Assembly (NCBI GenBank): GCA_011800805.1
Contig: MPNW01000056.1
Span: 324,178 to 388,177, forward strand
Direction of reading: 5' to 3'
Length of the DNA stretch: 64,000 nt
Source: Hirudo medicinalis
Taxonomy: Eukaryota > Annelida > Clitellata > Hirudinida > Hirudinidae
Shown here: piece by piece, positions 23,552 through 36,079 of the stretch
Layout: every line of letters starts with the position of its first letter
Numbering within the stretch: the stretch's first letter is position 1
Notes under the pieces: generated by a model
Told to the model about the DNA's origin: nothing
Database searches by the model: none
Seen by the model: only the letters and a program-made list of their open reading frames with translations
Program-made: the position numbers and the translations under genes

Positions 23552-26500
23552 CTATTCTTCATCACTCGAGCTGTCGCCTGAATCATCGCTCGAATCCTCC
23601 TCCTTGGGCAGATTAACCTCTTTTAGCTTTTCTTTCAGGTAATATGGTTTCTCATCTTCGGTTGGCAATACTATTTCCATGCCCATTCTCTTGCGTCTCT
23701 CTAAAAAAAAATTGTCGGAATGTTTATTAATTCGCTTATGATACAAATTTATTAAAAAATACTTACGGTTGTCAATGTTGCGTTGAATGTAACGTGTCAC
23801 CAAGATCTTCGCACTCCATGTTTCCATGACGATATTCAAACGGAGTAAATTTTGGTTAAATTTTATTAACCTCGTAATTTGCATTTCATTTTGAACGCCT
23901 AAAGTCTGTGGTCTCTAAAATATTTACAAAAAAGCAATTCCGAATAATGCAGGCGCTCAAATAATGAAACTAATAATATCTTAAATAATTCATCAAACGA
24001 AACATAACTTTTTGAAAATTGTAATAATTACTTGATTTGAAATCTTTAGATCTGTTATGGATTGATGAACATTTATTGCCTCTATTAATAATACCAAACA
24101 CGATCCGCTAATGTAATTGGTTTCCAAATTCAATTCCTTTAAGGTTTTGTTGGTTTTCAATGAATTTATCAAAGCCTGAAAATATTCGTATAAATTCGTA
24201 TAAATAAAATAATATAATCTAATAAAAGTGAACTATTCGATCATAAGTTATAGTATCACCTTCACAACTTTATCTGTGGCCCTCGTGTTTGCCATGTACA
24301 GTTTGGTGAGGTGTGTATTTTTCTCGAGTGCCTCGGCAATTTCACAAAGCTTTTCTATCTTTATTTTCTTAAAATGTTATTAATGTTATTATAAATGTTA
24401 TTATAAGTAATATTTGCAGTATCCATTGTGACATCAGAAATTGGTCATTGAATGTTTGATAATTCTTTGATTAATAAGAGGATAACATACATGTTAAAAA
24501 GATGTAAAAAATGTTGAATGAGATGAATAACCCTGATGTTGTTTAAGTTAAATTCTTTTAATTCAGGATCGTCCTTCTTCATCTGTTCGAGACATTTTTC
24601 CACGTCCGTACCGTTTGGTTTGTCAGCCTCGAAATGTTTAAACTCTGCATATCTCGCCATACCTCAAGAGAGTAATTGAAATGTTATTATTTACTAATTT
24701 GTTTATTTCGATAATTTAATATTGTAACTTCTTACTCTGAAATCCAGACCCGTCATTAACTTTTTTTCCTTCCACGAAAGCTTGGTGGTACTGCACCTGA
24801 TTCAGCATGCCGTGAAATCCCAGAATAGCTATTATGTGTTGATGTAAGTTGAGTAACTTGTCAAATCTCTTAAAAATGCATTGATAAACTATCCCGTTGT
24901 TCCTACCTGCCAAATCAACAAGTTCTGCTTCCGAGGCCTTATTGAGGATTTCGTCCCACTCCGTAGACATGGAATCATCATCGTGAAGCTTTATTTTTTC
25001 TTCTTTTTCTGGTGCCCACACTTTGCCTATTTTCGGGTATGAAAAAAACCTGTTTTTATTACTGTTTAATACTGTTTTGAACCGTAATTCTAAATCACCT
25101 TTCTTGGACTAAAACTCACTGAAAAATACAATGACTTTCCTGAATCCCTAATCGTCCTCTAGAATTCATGGTTAAATAAATTGTGTCGTACAAAGTTGAA
25201 CTATAAATAATAGGACCGCCGACAGAAATTTCGGGCTCCTATGTTGTGTCAATTTGGTAATGGAAAAGCAAAGTTATGAAAAAAGTAAAGTTATGATTAT
25301 GTAATATTTAATATTTCAAAACCCGGGCGGCCCAAAAAAATTGCCGGCCCCTGGACACTTCCCCCCTGCCCCAGTCTAGGCAGCCCTGACTATACATTGT
25401 TATCATTACTATTATTGTAAATATAATTATAAAATGCTTAATATTAAAATGCGCTAAATGTTATCATTTTCAATATATTCGGCTAAGGATTAAGCGGATT
25501 ACTTTTTTAAGAGATGTTATCGTTAATTTCTCATGTGATAATAAAGTTAATGCGAATGATGACTTTCTGGGGTGCCTCATTACCTCGTTTTTCCTTTGTG
25601 TAAGGTTTTTCTTCGTCCCAATCTTTCTCCTCCCGAGCCTTCTTTTCCAGAAAATCGAGAAGCCTTTTCCTGTTGAATGCTCCAGTAGGAAGTTTGTCAG
25701 TTTTGTAGCGACATCTGTCGCAGGGAGGGACCATCGAATCCTTTATTGTAAGTAAATAAGTTTATTTATATAGCGCCATAAGCGTGAGGGGCGCTTAGAC
25801 CATTTATATAGCGCCGGCTCCCAGGGGCGCTTTGTGGTGGTACAAGCTGGGTTTCGAACACGACACGTAACGAATGTTGCTTTTACCGTCGTTCGCAGGA
25901 ACGCTACCCTCTGAGCTAACTTGCATCCGTATTATTGTAATATTAATAACATTTAACTCATATTAATTATATACTTAGTTTTTATATGAATTCCAAATGC
26001 ATTTGAATGTAATGTATTTTATTGAAGGAGGTAAAAACAAGGGACATCATTCGGCAGTGGGGCAACGCCAATGAATCCTGTTGCCCAACCGACCTTTGGC
26101 TAGAAGCAAAAAAAGGTCATTTCTTCAAGTTATGCGAGGGTTTTTCCCCCTAGCAAAAGAAATGACGTCCCTGGGTAAAAAATAATTTGTATTTGGTCAT
26201 TTGGGGCCTCCCTCCGATTTTCAATAGGAAAGCCACTAGAGCATGACACATCAACTTCTGAGACTGACAAGCCACACACTGTTAGCAAATTTCTAGGAAA
26301 ATTTAAGAAAATTGAGATAAAGCGAAGCTTTGCTTTCCTCTGAAACTGAGGTGAGAAGGAAATGAAAATGCTTTAGAACAAAATTTTAAATCTGAAGTTT
26401 AGCAATTATTTAATAATAATGATTGCGGTTCTTGAGTGGTTCATCCAGGGACGTCAATTTAATTGTTTTTAGTGAGAAGGGTGAAACTTCATTCCAACTC

Positions 26501-27096
26501 ACTAACGTTTTCCTCAAATCGGCGACCTTTTTACAAGCTTTTATTTAATTTGCTCTGTGTATATAATACGATAATTTTATATTACCCATGTCCTTTAATG
26601 TCTCAGATCGAAAAAATTATATTCTCATTTTTAGTGCATTTTTGAGCTGGTGAAATAAAAGCGTGTTTTCAAATAGTTATTTTATACAGTATTTATTTTG
26701 TGTTATTTTGTATTCAACCAATCTTTGGAGTGCCTTGTGTAACCGAATAGGATGTGAAGCCACTTTTTAATCGTTCCACAATTTACAATTTATATAGCGC
26801 TCCTACCCTATGGCTTTGCATGATGGGTTGCAAACACGACACATTATGGAGTGCTGCCATTACTGCGCATGTGAGAACGCAACCGTATGAGCTAATTTGT
26901 TTGCCAATAAAATAAATTTGTTAAAATTTACAAAAATCCTAAAAGTAATTAAAAATGTAAATCAAATTAAACTCACATCCGGATCTATAAGTTCGGTATG
27001 CAGGTCTTCAAGCTGCTCTGTTGTGAGTTTAGAAAGCAATTCATCCAAATTGATGTTTGCGTAAGCTTTCACGTCTTTTGGCTTCTTGATTGACAT
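23552..27096 (-). CDS. TMOD: Tropomodulin with an acidic C-terminal extension
   Basis: Caps actin filament pointed ends with tropomyosin. Exon 1 (27096-26977) reads NLDELLSKLTTEQLEDLHTE, the first tropomyosin-binding helix. Exon 2 (from about 25739) gives LPTGAFNRKRLLDFLEKK, the amphipathic actin-binding helix. Then TEWDEILNKASEAELVDLA (25020-24890), MLNQVQYHQAFVEGKKV (24815-24735), EQMKKDDPELKEFNLNNIR (24600-24530), and leucine-rich repeats through EALEKNTHLTKLYMANT (24340-24280), NKTLKELNLETNYISG (24150-24090) and NEMQITRLIKFNQNLLRLNI (23916-23766). The last exon carries RRKRMGMEI and then an unusual tail rich in Asp, Glu and Ser ending GDSSSDEE. Ordinary tropomodulins end soon after the RRKR-like motif. 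SINE copies sit in the introns. Confidence 0.93.
25206..25392. mobile_element. Possible hAT-type MITE fragment
   Basis: In a tropomodulin intron. The minus strand reads CAGGGCTGCCTAGACTGGGG at one end, a common hAT-like terminus, and both sides have C/G-rich patches (CCGGGCGGCCC; TTTCGGGCTCC) unlike their surroundings. The matching left terminus is poor. Tentative. Confidence 0.35.
25745..25930 (-). mobile_element. tRNA-derived SINE, short subfamily, copy in tropomodulin intron
   Basis: Reverse orientation and nearly intact. Tail AGCGCCATAAGCG and ATTTATATAGCGCC, body GGGGCGCTTTGTGGTGG, head with box B GGGTTTCGAACACG and box A CCTCTGAGCTAA (all as printed on the plus strand). Very close to 50113-50285, indicating recent spread. 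Confidence 0.85.
26038..26175. mobile_element. Short inverted-repeat element (MITE-like)
   Basis: Left end CAAGGGACATCATT and right end (other strand) CCAGGGACGTCATT are imperfect inverted repeats about 138 bp apart. A third copy of the terminus, CCAGGGACGTCAATTT, lies at 26445-26460, so the full unit may extend to there. No coding. Confidence 0.4.
26715..26905 (-). mobile_element. tRNA-derived SINE, long-tail subfamily, copy in tropomodulin intron 1
   Basis: Reverse orientation, with the long-tail hallmark GAGTGCCTTGTGTAACCG and GTGAAGCCACTTTTTAATCG, the joint TTTATATAGCGCTCC, and the tRNA-like head with GGGTTGCAAACACGAC and GTATGAGCTAA. Confidence 0.75.
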
Positions 27097-29275
27097 GTTG
27101 TCAATTAAATTTATCGCAAATCGTACAGAATAACGTTAGATTGACAAATTATTGAGTGACTAAAGAGTATCGTTACTTCCAATCGAAACTTTCCTTGAGA
27201 AACGAAGCAGAAGTCTCTACAGCCTCCACAGTTTTCCTTGCAGCAGTTTTCCAAGCAATGCGCTTTGCATACGATTAATATGTAAACAAAGCACCTACGG
27301 GCAACAACATTTATTCTAAAGAAGCCATTTTAAATTCGTAAAACCTGAGCGTAATTTCTTAAGAATTCTTTACGGCAGGTACAATTTTCCACCCATGAAT
27401 GGAAGGTTATCTCTGGATTTATAACATAATAGCATAATAGCATAGCATAATGAATCCTATAACAAACATTTATCGGATGTATAAAAAAAAACTAAAATTT
27501 AATAATAAAGTATAGATTTATAGTAAAATATAACATGAAAGAAATATTTTGAACTTTTATAAGTTTCGCCTCCTTCTTTACACCTTTAAACTAATTAACT
27601 TCGGTTCGCTCGTAGTATTTTATCAAAATATAAATAGCTTATACATTTACTGAATTTAGATAACACATTTCGATTAATGAAACCTCCACAAGGTTATTTC
27701 CCTTGACTGGGCACAAGGAAACGTCCATGCAGTTTACAAGTTTATTGGATATTGGATTTTTTATTTCTGAGTGCTTTATGTATCCGTATTCGATGTGAAG
27801 ACATCTATAACCGTCTAACCGTTTATATTGAGCAGCCTCGTAAGGGCTCTGCCGCGATGCAAGCTAGGTTGCGAACACGTCACAACGACTGGTGTTTTTG
27901 CCGTCGATTATAGGAGCGCAACTTTCAGTCCAAAACTTCTTTAACAGGATGAGGACTTTCAGAAGAAAATAATTTTCTGGCACTTCAGTTCCGTCTCCTC
28001 AAATGATCCTCATTCGCTCTGAAGTCCAGACTGATACGGCCTCAATACTACTTGAAATAGTCTACTTCTTTCCATAATGAGGAACCTAATTGCCCATATT
28101 ACAGATAGAACTGCTCCTATAATCTATTGCTCTTGTTTTCTTCGTCGATTTAAACAATTTTATATTGGCTGGAAACGTAGGGTTGGAAAAAATAGCTTGA
28201 TATATGGATTAGGCTTTTTAAACTCTAAAGTTCTCAAACATTTTAAATTGCTTAGATTTGTTTAGCTAGCTAATAAGCGCCTATTGGTAACTGGAAACCC
28301 TCATGCATAACTGGAGCTGGACATTTTATATATATAAAAAAAGAGTGCACTTATGGTCTGCGGTATTAATTGTTGAGAACTGTCACGTGGTGATCCTCTG
28401 AAACATTAAATCAATCACAAGGCTATCATAGCTAATTAGACTTCTGGTCTTATGATATTTTAGATATAAGTTTATTTTTCTGTTTATTTTTAACTTAAAT
28501 TGTGACGCCAAGATGAGTAGAAATCCAGTTGTCTTAAAAAATAAATACATTAGCAAAGTCGCTATTTTTGAAAATTATAAATCTATCAGTTCGGAAGAAC
28601 AGAAGCGAACTTGATAACGTGATTAGTTTGCATTAATCTTAAATTATCATCAGGGATGTCATTTCACCTTTTTCCAGATGGGAGATGAGACCTGATGAGA
28701 TGACTTTTTTTTTATACTTCTCGCCAAAGGTCAGGAGGACTCAACATCCATTCAAATTAAGCCCTGATATTGCACTATACTGACAGTTTAATTGTTGGTG
28801 TTATTATATGAATAATAGATGCCCTCGGAAGTAGTTTTACCATGAATATATCTTAATCTAATCAACCATTCGATATCTAAAGATAAGTCATTCAATAACA
28901 GTTTTATTTAATTAACAAAAATTAAAAATGTGGCTAAGATTCCTCAGCAAAAGCTTCAGCTGAAATTAGGAGAAAAGCGTGTCAATTGTCTGCAAACGCA
29001 CGCTGCTTTTCCATTTTTCAAATATCGCCGAGCAATTATTTTAAAAATTTTAAATCACAATTTTAATATTTTAAAATAAATTTCTCATAGTCAATAAATT
29101 AATTGCGCGCTTTTCGAGATCAGTTGTGTATTGGATAATGCCTGGTAACAAGTTTCGAATGCAGAGGGTGGTGTGGTACGGAAACACATGATACAGTGTC
29201 GTTAGCATTTTTTATTTGTTGTCGTTTATCTGCAATAATTTTTAAAAGAAGCGAGATTCGGCTTACTTAGAAAAG
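27097..29275. other. Divergent intergenic region, tropomodulin and ATP7
   Basis: About 2.2 kb without a supported gene. Contains one SINE (27760-27935), a short repeat ATAATAGCATAATAGCAT near 27425, and A+T-rich DNA. Open frames such as 28077-28265 have no family features. Promoters of both flanking genes must lie here. Confidence 0.45.
27760..27935 (-). mobile_element. tRNA-derived SINE, long-tail subfamily, intergenic copy
   Basis: Reverse orientation. Same order as 26715-26905: GAGTGCTTTATGTATCCG, GATGTGAAGACATC, TTTATATTGAGCAGCC, then the tRNA-like head GGTTGCGAACACGTC. Diverged by many substitutions. Confidence 0.7.
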
Positions 29276-32200
29276 ATGGTTCGAGAGGCAGGTCGCCAAA
29301 CTGAAAAGACAATGTTGACTAAGAGGCTCAATTTAGAGAATTGTTATCTTTCTATTGCTGGCATGACATGCAGTGCATGCGTTTCCAATATAGAAAAGCA
29401 GTTACTCAAAAATATCGGTAAGTGAATTATTAACCTTCTTATCAACCAGAAAACAATGGATTGAGTCAGATTTTATCTCTAATTCAAAATTTCTAAAATG
29501 AAGTGATCATATTATCAGAAAAGGCTCATTATTATTTTATATTATGCTTGAAGAAACCATAACTTAACTGTTCATATATTCAATGGATTATTTTTTTCAT
29601 TCATAAAATCCTACCAGGTTATTTATGAGTCATAATATATTATCAGCATTAATTTATGATAATGTTAATATTAGATCTATTGGACATTTATAAGCTAACT
29701 TATTTGATAATAATATGCTACTTATTTTTAGAGCGTGTTTGCTTTTTTTTTGTAGATCTTAAATACAGATGTAAACTTTGATAAGCTTTATATATTTTGG
29801 AATTATTTATGATTATTTAATTTTTGTTTGCTTTAGGGATAAAATTTGCCCAAGTGACTCTGATGACTGAAAATGCTGAGGTTAAATATGATCCTGAGTT
29901 AATTGAAGCATCAGTAATTGTTAATCTCATTAACGACCTTGGTTATGATTCACAACTCATTGATCATAAAAAAGTTGGACAAACATTTGTAGAAATTGCT
30001 GTAAGTTTCTCCTAGTCTTTTTCAATTCAGACTTAATGCTTATAACAATTCAAGTGTTGATTGTCACTTTATTTTAAGATTGAAGGCATGAAGATTGAAT
30101 CATGTGCTGCAGAAATTGAAAGTAGTTTGATCAGTAGCAAAGGAATTCTTTCAGCCAATGTTTCATTTGCCAACAAAAAGGCACAAATCTACTATGATGC
30201 CAATTCAACTGGTGCAAGAGATATAATAGAACATATAAATGTCTGGTTTATAACTCTGTCATAATATTCATAAAGTCACATAATAATCTTTGACAATTAA
30301 TGAATCAATACCAACTTCATTTTTAAAGAGATTACAATTTTCTGCCTCAGTGGTAAATGTGGAGAAGCATAAGTTGAACATCAACAAGCAACAAGAAAAA
30401 ACAATAAAGTATTTGACAATTTTTATTTTTATTTTTATTTGTGGCATTCTGTTGGACATTTGGATACTAAATATATCTCATGGATAGATATTTCATGTAC
30501 ATTATGGATGAACTGCAAATGTTATTTTTCAAAGGTGGCGGAATTCTTTCCTCTTCTCCCTACTATTTGGTGTTCCTGCAATGATAATCATGTTTGTCTT
30601 CATGGCCACCATGTCTCATACCTTGTGCCATCCCAGTAATTCTACAGAAGTGATTGGTCAATATGAATGCCATGATCCAAATTTGTTGTTTCCTGGCATA
30701 TCTCTCGAAAATTTCTTACTTTTTCTCATCTGCACACCATGTCTGGTATGTTTGTTTATTTCTCCTTTTTATGTGCCTCTCTTTTATGCTTATAAATATT
30801 TTTGTAGGTGTTTGGAGGTAAGTATTTCTTCGTTCAGACGGCCAAATCTCTGCGGCACTGTCAAACAAACATGGACGTCCTAATTGTTATGGCCACGAGC
30901 ATCGCATACTTGTACTCGGTCTTAATACTGGTCGTTGCTTTTGCTCAAAATCGTCGTGTCAGTCCGATGACCTTCTTTGACACTCCACCAATGTTATTTA
31001 TATTTGTTTCTCTTGGAAGGTGGTTGGAGTGCTTAGCAAAAGTAAGTTTTCAGTCTATTTGCTACAATTGTCCACTGCATGAATTAAGATGCTTAATTAA
31101 GCATTCATCTTAATTTATGTAAATTCATATCTTAATGGAATTTTAGGGACGTACATCAGAAGCTCTTACGAAACTGATGTCACTCCAGGCAACACAAGCA
31201 AATCTATTGATAACAAACTCAGATGACTCAGAAATGGAAAAGAATATCGGATTTGAACTCATTCAGAAGGGAGACCTGCTCAAAGTGAATTGTGATTGAA
31301 TGAAACCTCCAGCATAACAAATGGAAAGTCATTTAGGAAAATATATTTCCAGGTTTACCCAGGTGAGAAGATTCCAGTTGATGGGAAAGTAGAGAGAGGT
31401 TCATCTTCCTGTGATGAATCTCTCATTACTGGAGAGTCGATGCCTGTAGTGAAGAAGGTTGGTGATAGTGTAATTGGGGGATCATTCAACAACAATGGGA
31501 TTCTAGTCATTAAGGCAACCCACATTGGTTCAGATACAGTTCTTGCACAGATTGTGTCTTTAGTAGAAGAGGCCCAAACAAGTAAGGTTAGTGGAGCATG
31601 TTATGATACTCTGTGATGAGGCAGGTTTAAAGTGTTGATTTCATTGACAGGGTGAGAGTCAAGAGCTAGCAGACAAAGTTGCTGGTTTTTTCATTCCCGG
31701 GGTCATTTCTGTGTCACTTGTCACTTTAATTGTCTGGGTTGTCATCGGTTATGTGAACATCAATGTCATCGATCCCTCGTATAAGGTAATTATTCTAAGT
31801 CATTTAAGAATTTAATTTTATTATAAGAATTTAAGTGAAAAACATTTACAAAATAACTTTGAAAATATCTTTTACCTTAAATTTTTTAATCTTGTATCAT
31901 TGTTCTCATCACATAAGTTAATATTTTAAGATATTTTATGCTTAAGGAAAATGTTATCAAAATTGATATTTATTCTCAGATGCATGGAAAGACAAACCAC
32001 GAAGCAATATTTGAGAATGCATTTCAGTTTGCAATTTCTGTGCTGTGCATAGCTTGTCCTTGTGCCCTTGGACTTGCAACACCAACTGCAGTTATGGTTG
32101 GAACAGGAGTTGGTGCCTCGAATGGCATTCTCATCAAAGGTGGTGCACCCCTTGAGAAAGCTCACAAGGTTTTGGACGGATTGTTTATTTGATTCTTTTA

Positions 32201-34828
32201 CGTTTTTTAATTTATTCATATTGTTATGTTCGTATCGAAGTAGAAAATAAGTCGAACCAAGCAGAGCTAAACAGAAACAAGTCGAATCCTTTTTTGTAAA
32301 CCAAAGCTTCCGGACCTGCAGTCTGGAAGACCACGTATCGCGATTATGTCATATCCCGAAATATATTTTTATAAATATATTAACTTAGTAATCGCAGCAC
32401 GACACATATATTATACGAAAAATTGCTACCTCCCATAACTGGCCATTCCATATTCTTAATGCATCCTACAACCAATGCATGTGGCTGTAATCACTGTTGC
32501 ATATCATGGGATTTCCTTACAATTATTTACAAATGTCACAGGTTGTTATTATTATTAATAACCTTCTTCTTCTAGTGTACTAAATACCTATGTAAATATA
32601 ATACCAAAAGTCTGAAAAAAATGTTTTCAATTTGAAAGTCAATTATGTTCTTTTAAGGCATACATCTTTCTGATAAGTTAAAACCCACAGTTCAAGAGTC
32701 CAATGCAATTTTAGTTTATTATTTTTTGTGGATTTAATATTGAAATATCACTCATCTAAAAATTTGAAAATTTTGCTACAAATTTTTTTTTTGGCAGATC
32801 AATTGTATTGCTTTTGACAAAACCGGCACAGTTACTCATGGTAAACCTCAAGTATCAAAAGTTGTTGTGTTTGACAAAGAAAATCCGCGAAGGCTTTCGA
32901 AACTGTTAGCAGTTTTGGGAACTGCTGAGTCATGCAGTGAGCACCCTATTGCATCTGCAATTACAAGTTATATTAAAAAGGTAATCATGTCTTACTTTTT
33001 AAGTGCATGACATCATGCTATGAAGTGCATTAGTGAAAATCAAATTTTTATTGTTTTAAGGTCCCACATGTAAAATTTGGAGATTTGGAAAGTTTTGAGA
33101 TATCACCAGGTTATGGTCTAAAATGTATTGTTATTGGGATTAAAGAAGAAAAGGACATTGATCAGGAACCTGTAATGCCTGAGGTACAATTCAATGAGAT
33201 AGAAGCCTCTATTCAGATCAATTTTGGCAAGTTTTACTCTTTTCAAAGTAAAATTTTTTGTTGAATGGAATATGAGTTCAAATTGATGTTTATGCAGATT
33301 TGTGTGATAGATTTGATGTACTTATTGGAAATAGAATCTGGATGGAGGAAAATAAGGTTCAAGTTTTACCTCAGGTTGATCAGATTATGAGATTACAGGA
33401 AAACATGGGTGAAACTGCAATACTCTGCTCAATCAATGGCAAGTTTTGAAGCAATCATCATTATTCAAATAACATTTTTGGATCTTATTAATAATCTCAA
33501 CTATTGGCAGGCTATTTGAGCATGATGGTCTCAGTGGCAGATACCTTGAAACCAGAGGCTACGTTTTCAATTCATGCTCTTAAGAAAATGGGTCTGGAGG
33601 TTTTACTGCTAACTGGTGATAACAAGAGGACTGCTGACTGTATTGGCAAGCAGGTTGGTTCACGGCTAAACATTTCGATATAGTGAATCGCCAACTTCAA
33701 ATTTAATATCATCTTAGATTGGCATCAGCACTGTTTATGCTGAGATGCTTCCTTCACAAAAGATTGAACAAATAAAGGAGCTGCAGCTCAGAGGAAAGAG
33801 GGTTGCAATGGTGGGTGATGGCATCAATGATTCACCTGCACTTGCCCAATCAGATGTTGGCATTGCAATTGGAACTGGAGCTGATGTTGCTGTGGAAACA
33901 GCTGATATAGTTCTCATTAAGGTTTGATTTTAAGTATTTTTAGCATATTATTTTGAATTAGCGTAAGATTTTTATGTTATTAAATTATTGCTTGATATGA
34001 AAAGAATGAAACTCATAAATGAGCCAGTTTATGTAAGACATGATTGTTAAATTGTTTCAATATTTGTATTATTTTTTACTCATTAACATTAATACCTTTA
34101 ATTGCCACAGAATGACTTATCAGATGTTGTTGCTGCCATCTTACTTTCCAGGGCTACAGTACACAGAATTTACCTTAATTTTATTGCTGCCAGCATTTAT
34201 AACATTATAGGCATTCCAATTGCTGCAGGTACAGAAATGGCAGCTGACCTTGCTTTTCTTTTTTTTTTTATTAATTATTGTCAATATAACAATATAACAG
34301 TAATTTAAGGGTCAGGCTTAAGGTTGCTTATGCTTCTGCTGTTAGACTGACCCTGAATGAAAAAAAAAACTTACCAAGCAGATTAAACAAAGCTATGTAT
34401 TAACAAAAAATACAATGTAATTTCATATGATACTCTGCAATATATGCAATCTATGGGATTTTTAAATAATGAGTACAAAGGATTCTGACCATTGCCATTT
34501 TAATTATCATTTTAAACAGGTATTTTTAAACCTCTTGGACTTAGTCTACAACCATGGATGGCCTCAGCTGCCATGGCTTTGTCTTCAGTCTCTGTGGTGA
34601 TGTTTTCTCTCCTGTTAAAAACGTTAGTTGGCTTTGATAATAGTTATTGATCCCAGTTCTCCAGTTGATATATCCATTCTAAATGATGTTTTAATCAGAT
34701 GGAAAAAGCCAACAAGAAAACAACTAGAGATTTACCTACAAGAAGATATGAGAGACAGTCTTTTAAAATCAAAGAAAACTAAGAAGAAATCTGGATCTGC
34801 TCATGATCAGCTTTTGGAACTTGTTTAG
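29276..34828 (+). CDS. ATP7: ATP7-type copper-transporting P1B ATPase with two metal-binding domains
   Basis: Pumps Cu(I) into the secretory pathway or out of the cell. Exon 1 (29276-29417) has the heavy-metal motif GMTCSAC; exons at 29837-30000 and 30079 on complete this domain and a second one whose motif is GMKIESC, missing the first cysteine. Membrane and catalytic parts follow: [18 protein letters not shown], the actuator loop LITGES (31425-31440), the CPC transport motif [12 protein letters not shown] (32050), phosphorylation site [10 protein letters not shown] (32814), the SEHP loop (32938), the hinge [10 protein letters not shown] (33812) and final helices with GIPIAAG and [14 protein letters not shown] 78-bp intron (34622-34699) joins LLLKT to WKKPTRK. 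The tail ends DQLLELV with a dileucine, a typical trafficking signal. Vertebrate ATP7A/B have six metal-binding domains; this has two. Confidence 0.95.
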
Positions 34829-36079
34829 TTCTTAGCAAATTTGGTTATCTTTGAAGCAAACATTATTAATGCCTTAAATTCCTAAGTTTCCAAAGTATAT
34901 AATAAGCAGAATCAACCTATTTTTATTAACTGGTGGTAGAAAATCTAATCGAAATAATGCCATGTCTTGGCATAAAATTTTAAGGCTTAAAATTTGGTAA
35001 ATAATTATGTCATTAATTCAAAATGTGAAATATTTGTTAAAATAGTCAAGCCTTTGGATTCGCAAATATGTGAATATAAGTATCTAATCTGTGCGACTCC
35101 TACTACTTGAAATGCCTTGCAACCTCTAAAGGATATTATATTAGAACAGTCCCTCACACCCCCATGTTTGACAAAGGAATGATTCAGTGTATTCTAACAT
35201 TTCATCAGGAGATTCCTTAGCAAGAGTGAACCAACCCTCCCATCTATTCATTTCAACACCACAGCAAAGATATTCAGATGCGTAAATTTAAATGCACACA
35301 ACCTTCGGATTTTTTTTTTGAAATGGTAAAATCTGCAAGTGAAACTTTGTTCTGACTTGTTTGGAATGTGTTGCTCTATAAGGTTTTACAGAAGGAACAG
35401 GCGATTTGCTGCCTGCAGAAATAACCTTCATTCTCAATTATTGGAAAGTGCCCTGATTTCGCCTAGCTTTATCCTGCTGATTGCCACAATGCAAGGTCCA
35501 TTCAGACTACCAATAAACACCCCACCATTATTTCTATTTGAAGTTGCTGGATGCTGAGCACAGAATTGCCAAACAAAAAACTACTTACTCGAAACATATA
35601 TATTAAATACTGACTGACCCTACTTAGCCAATTTCTCCGGAGATATTGTTTCTCGTCGTGCAGTAGCTCAATGTTTGAAATTCCGATAACTCAGCAAAAA
35701 GAAAGCACAAATCAGAATTTTAAAACTTCCCCAACAGTTACAACCTCACAAGAATACATTTGCATCAAGCATGACGAACAAATCAACCAAGAACAGAGTT
35801 AGTAAAGCCTAATCCTCGTTTCTCTAATTGCAAAATGTTGAATTTTGTATCATAAATGTGAGCAGATATCAGAACCTCTGAATGACACTTTAATTATCTA
35901 AAACAAATTACAACTCTGACAATCGAGCGTTTCAAATATGTTCCATGAACAAATTAACTATAAACAGCACTGCATCAGGCAACATTAGCAGTACCTAGAA
36001 CATCATAACAATGAATGCGAACAAAACCCTCTCATGAATAATTAAACAGTTAATTAAAAGCTTTACATCCATCAAATAT
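34829..36079. other. Convergent intergenic region, ATP7 and STT3B
   Basis: No supported gene. Likely 3' UTRs of the two flanking genes. The plus-strand frame at 35339-35557 has no recognised feature, and I treat it as chance. Confidence 0.45.

Noticed and set aside
28077..28265. Frame between tropomodulin and ATP7
   Set aside because: No family features, no nearby splice sites or conserved partner.
33735..33917. Minus-strand frame opposite the ATP7 hinge domain
   Set aside because: Shadow of the conserved plus-strand exon ([10 protein letters not shown]).
35339..35557. 72-residue plus-strand frame between ATP7 and STT3B
   Set aside because: Likely within the 3' UTR of the minus-strand STT3B gene; no recognisable feature.
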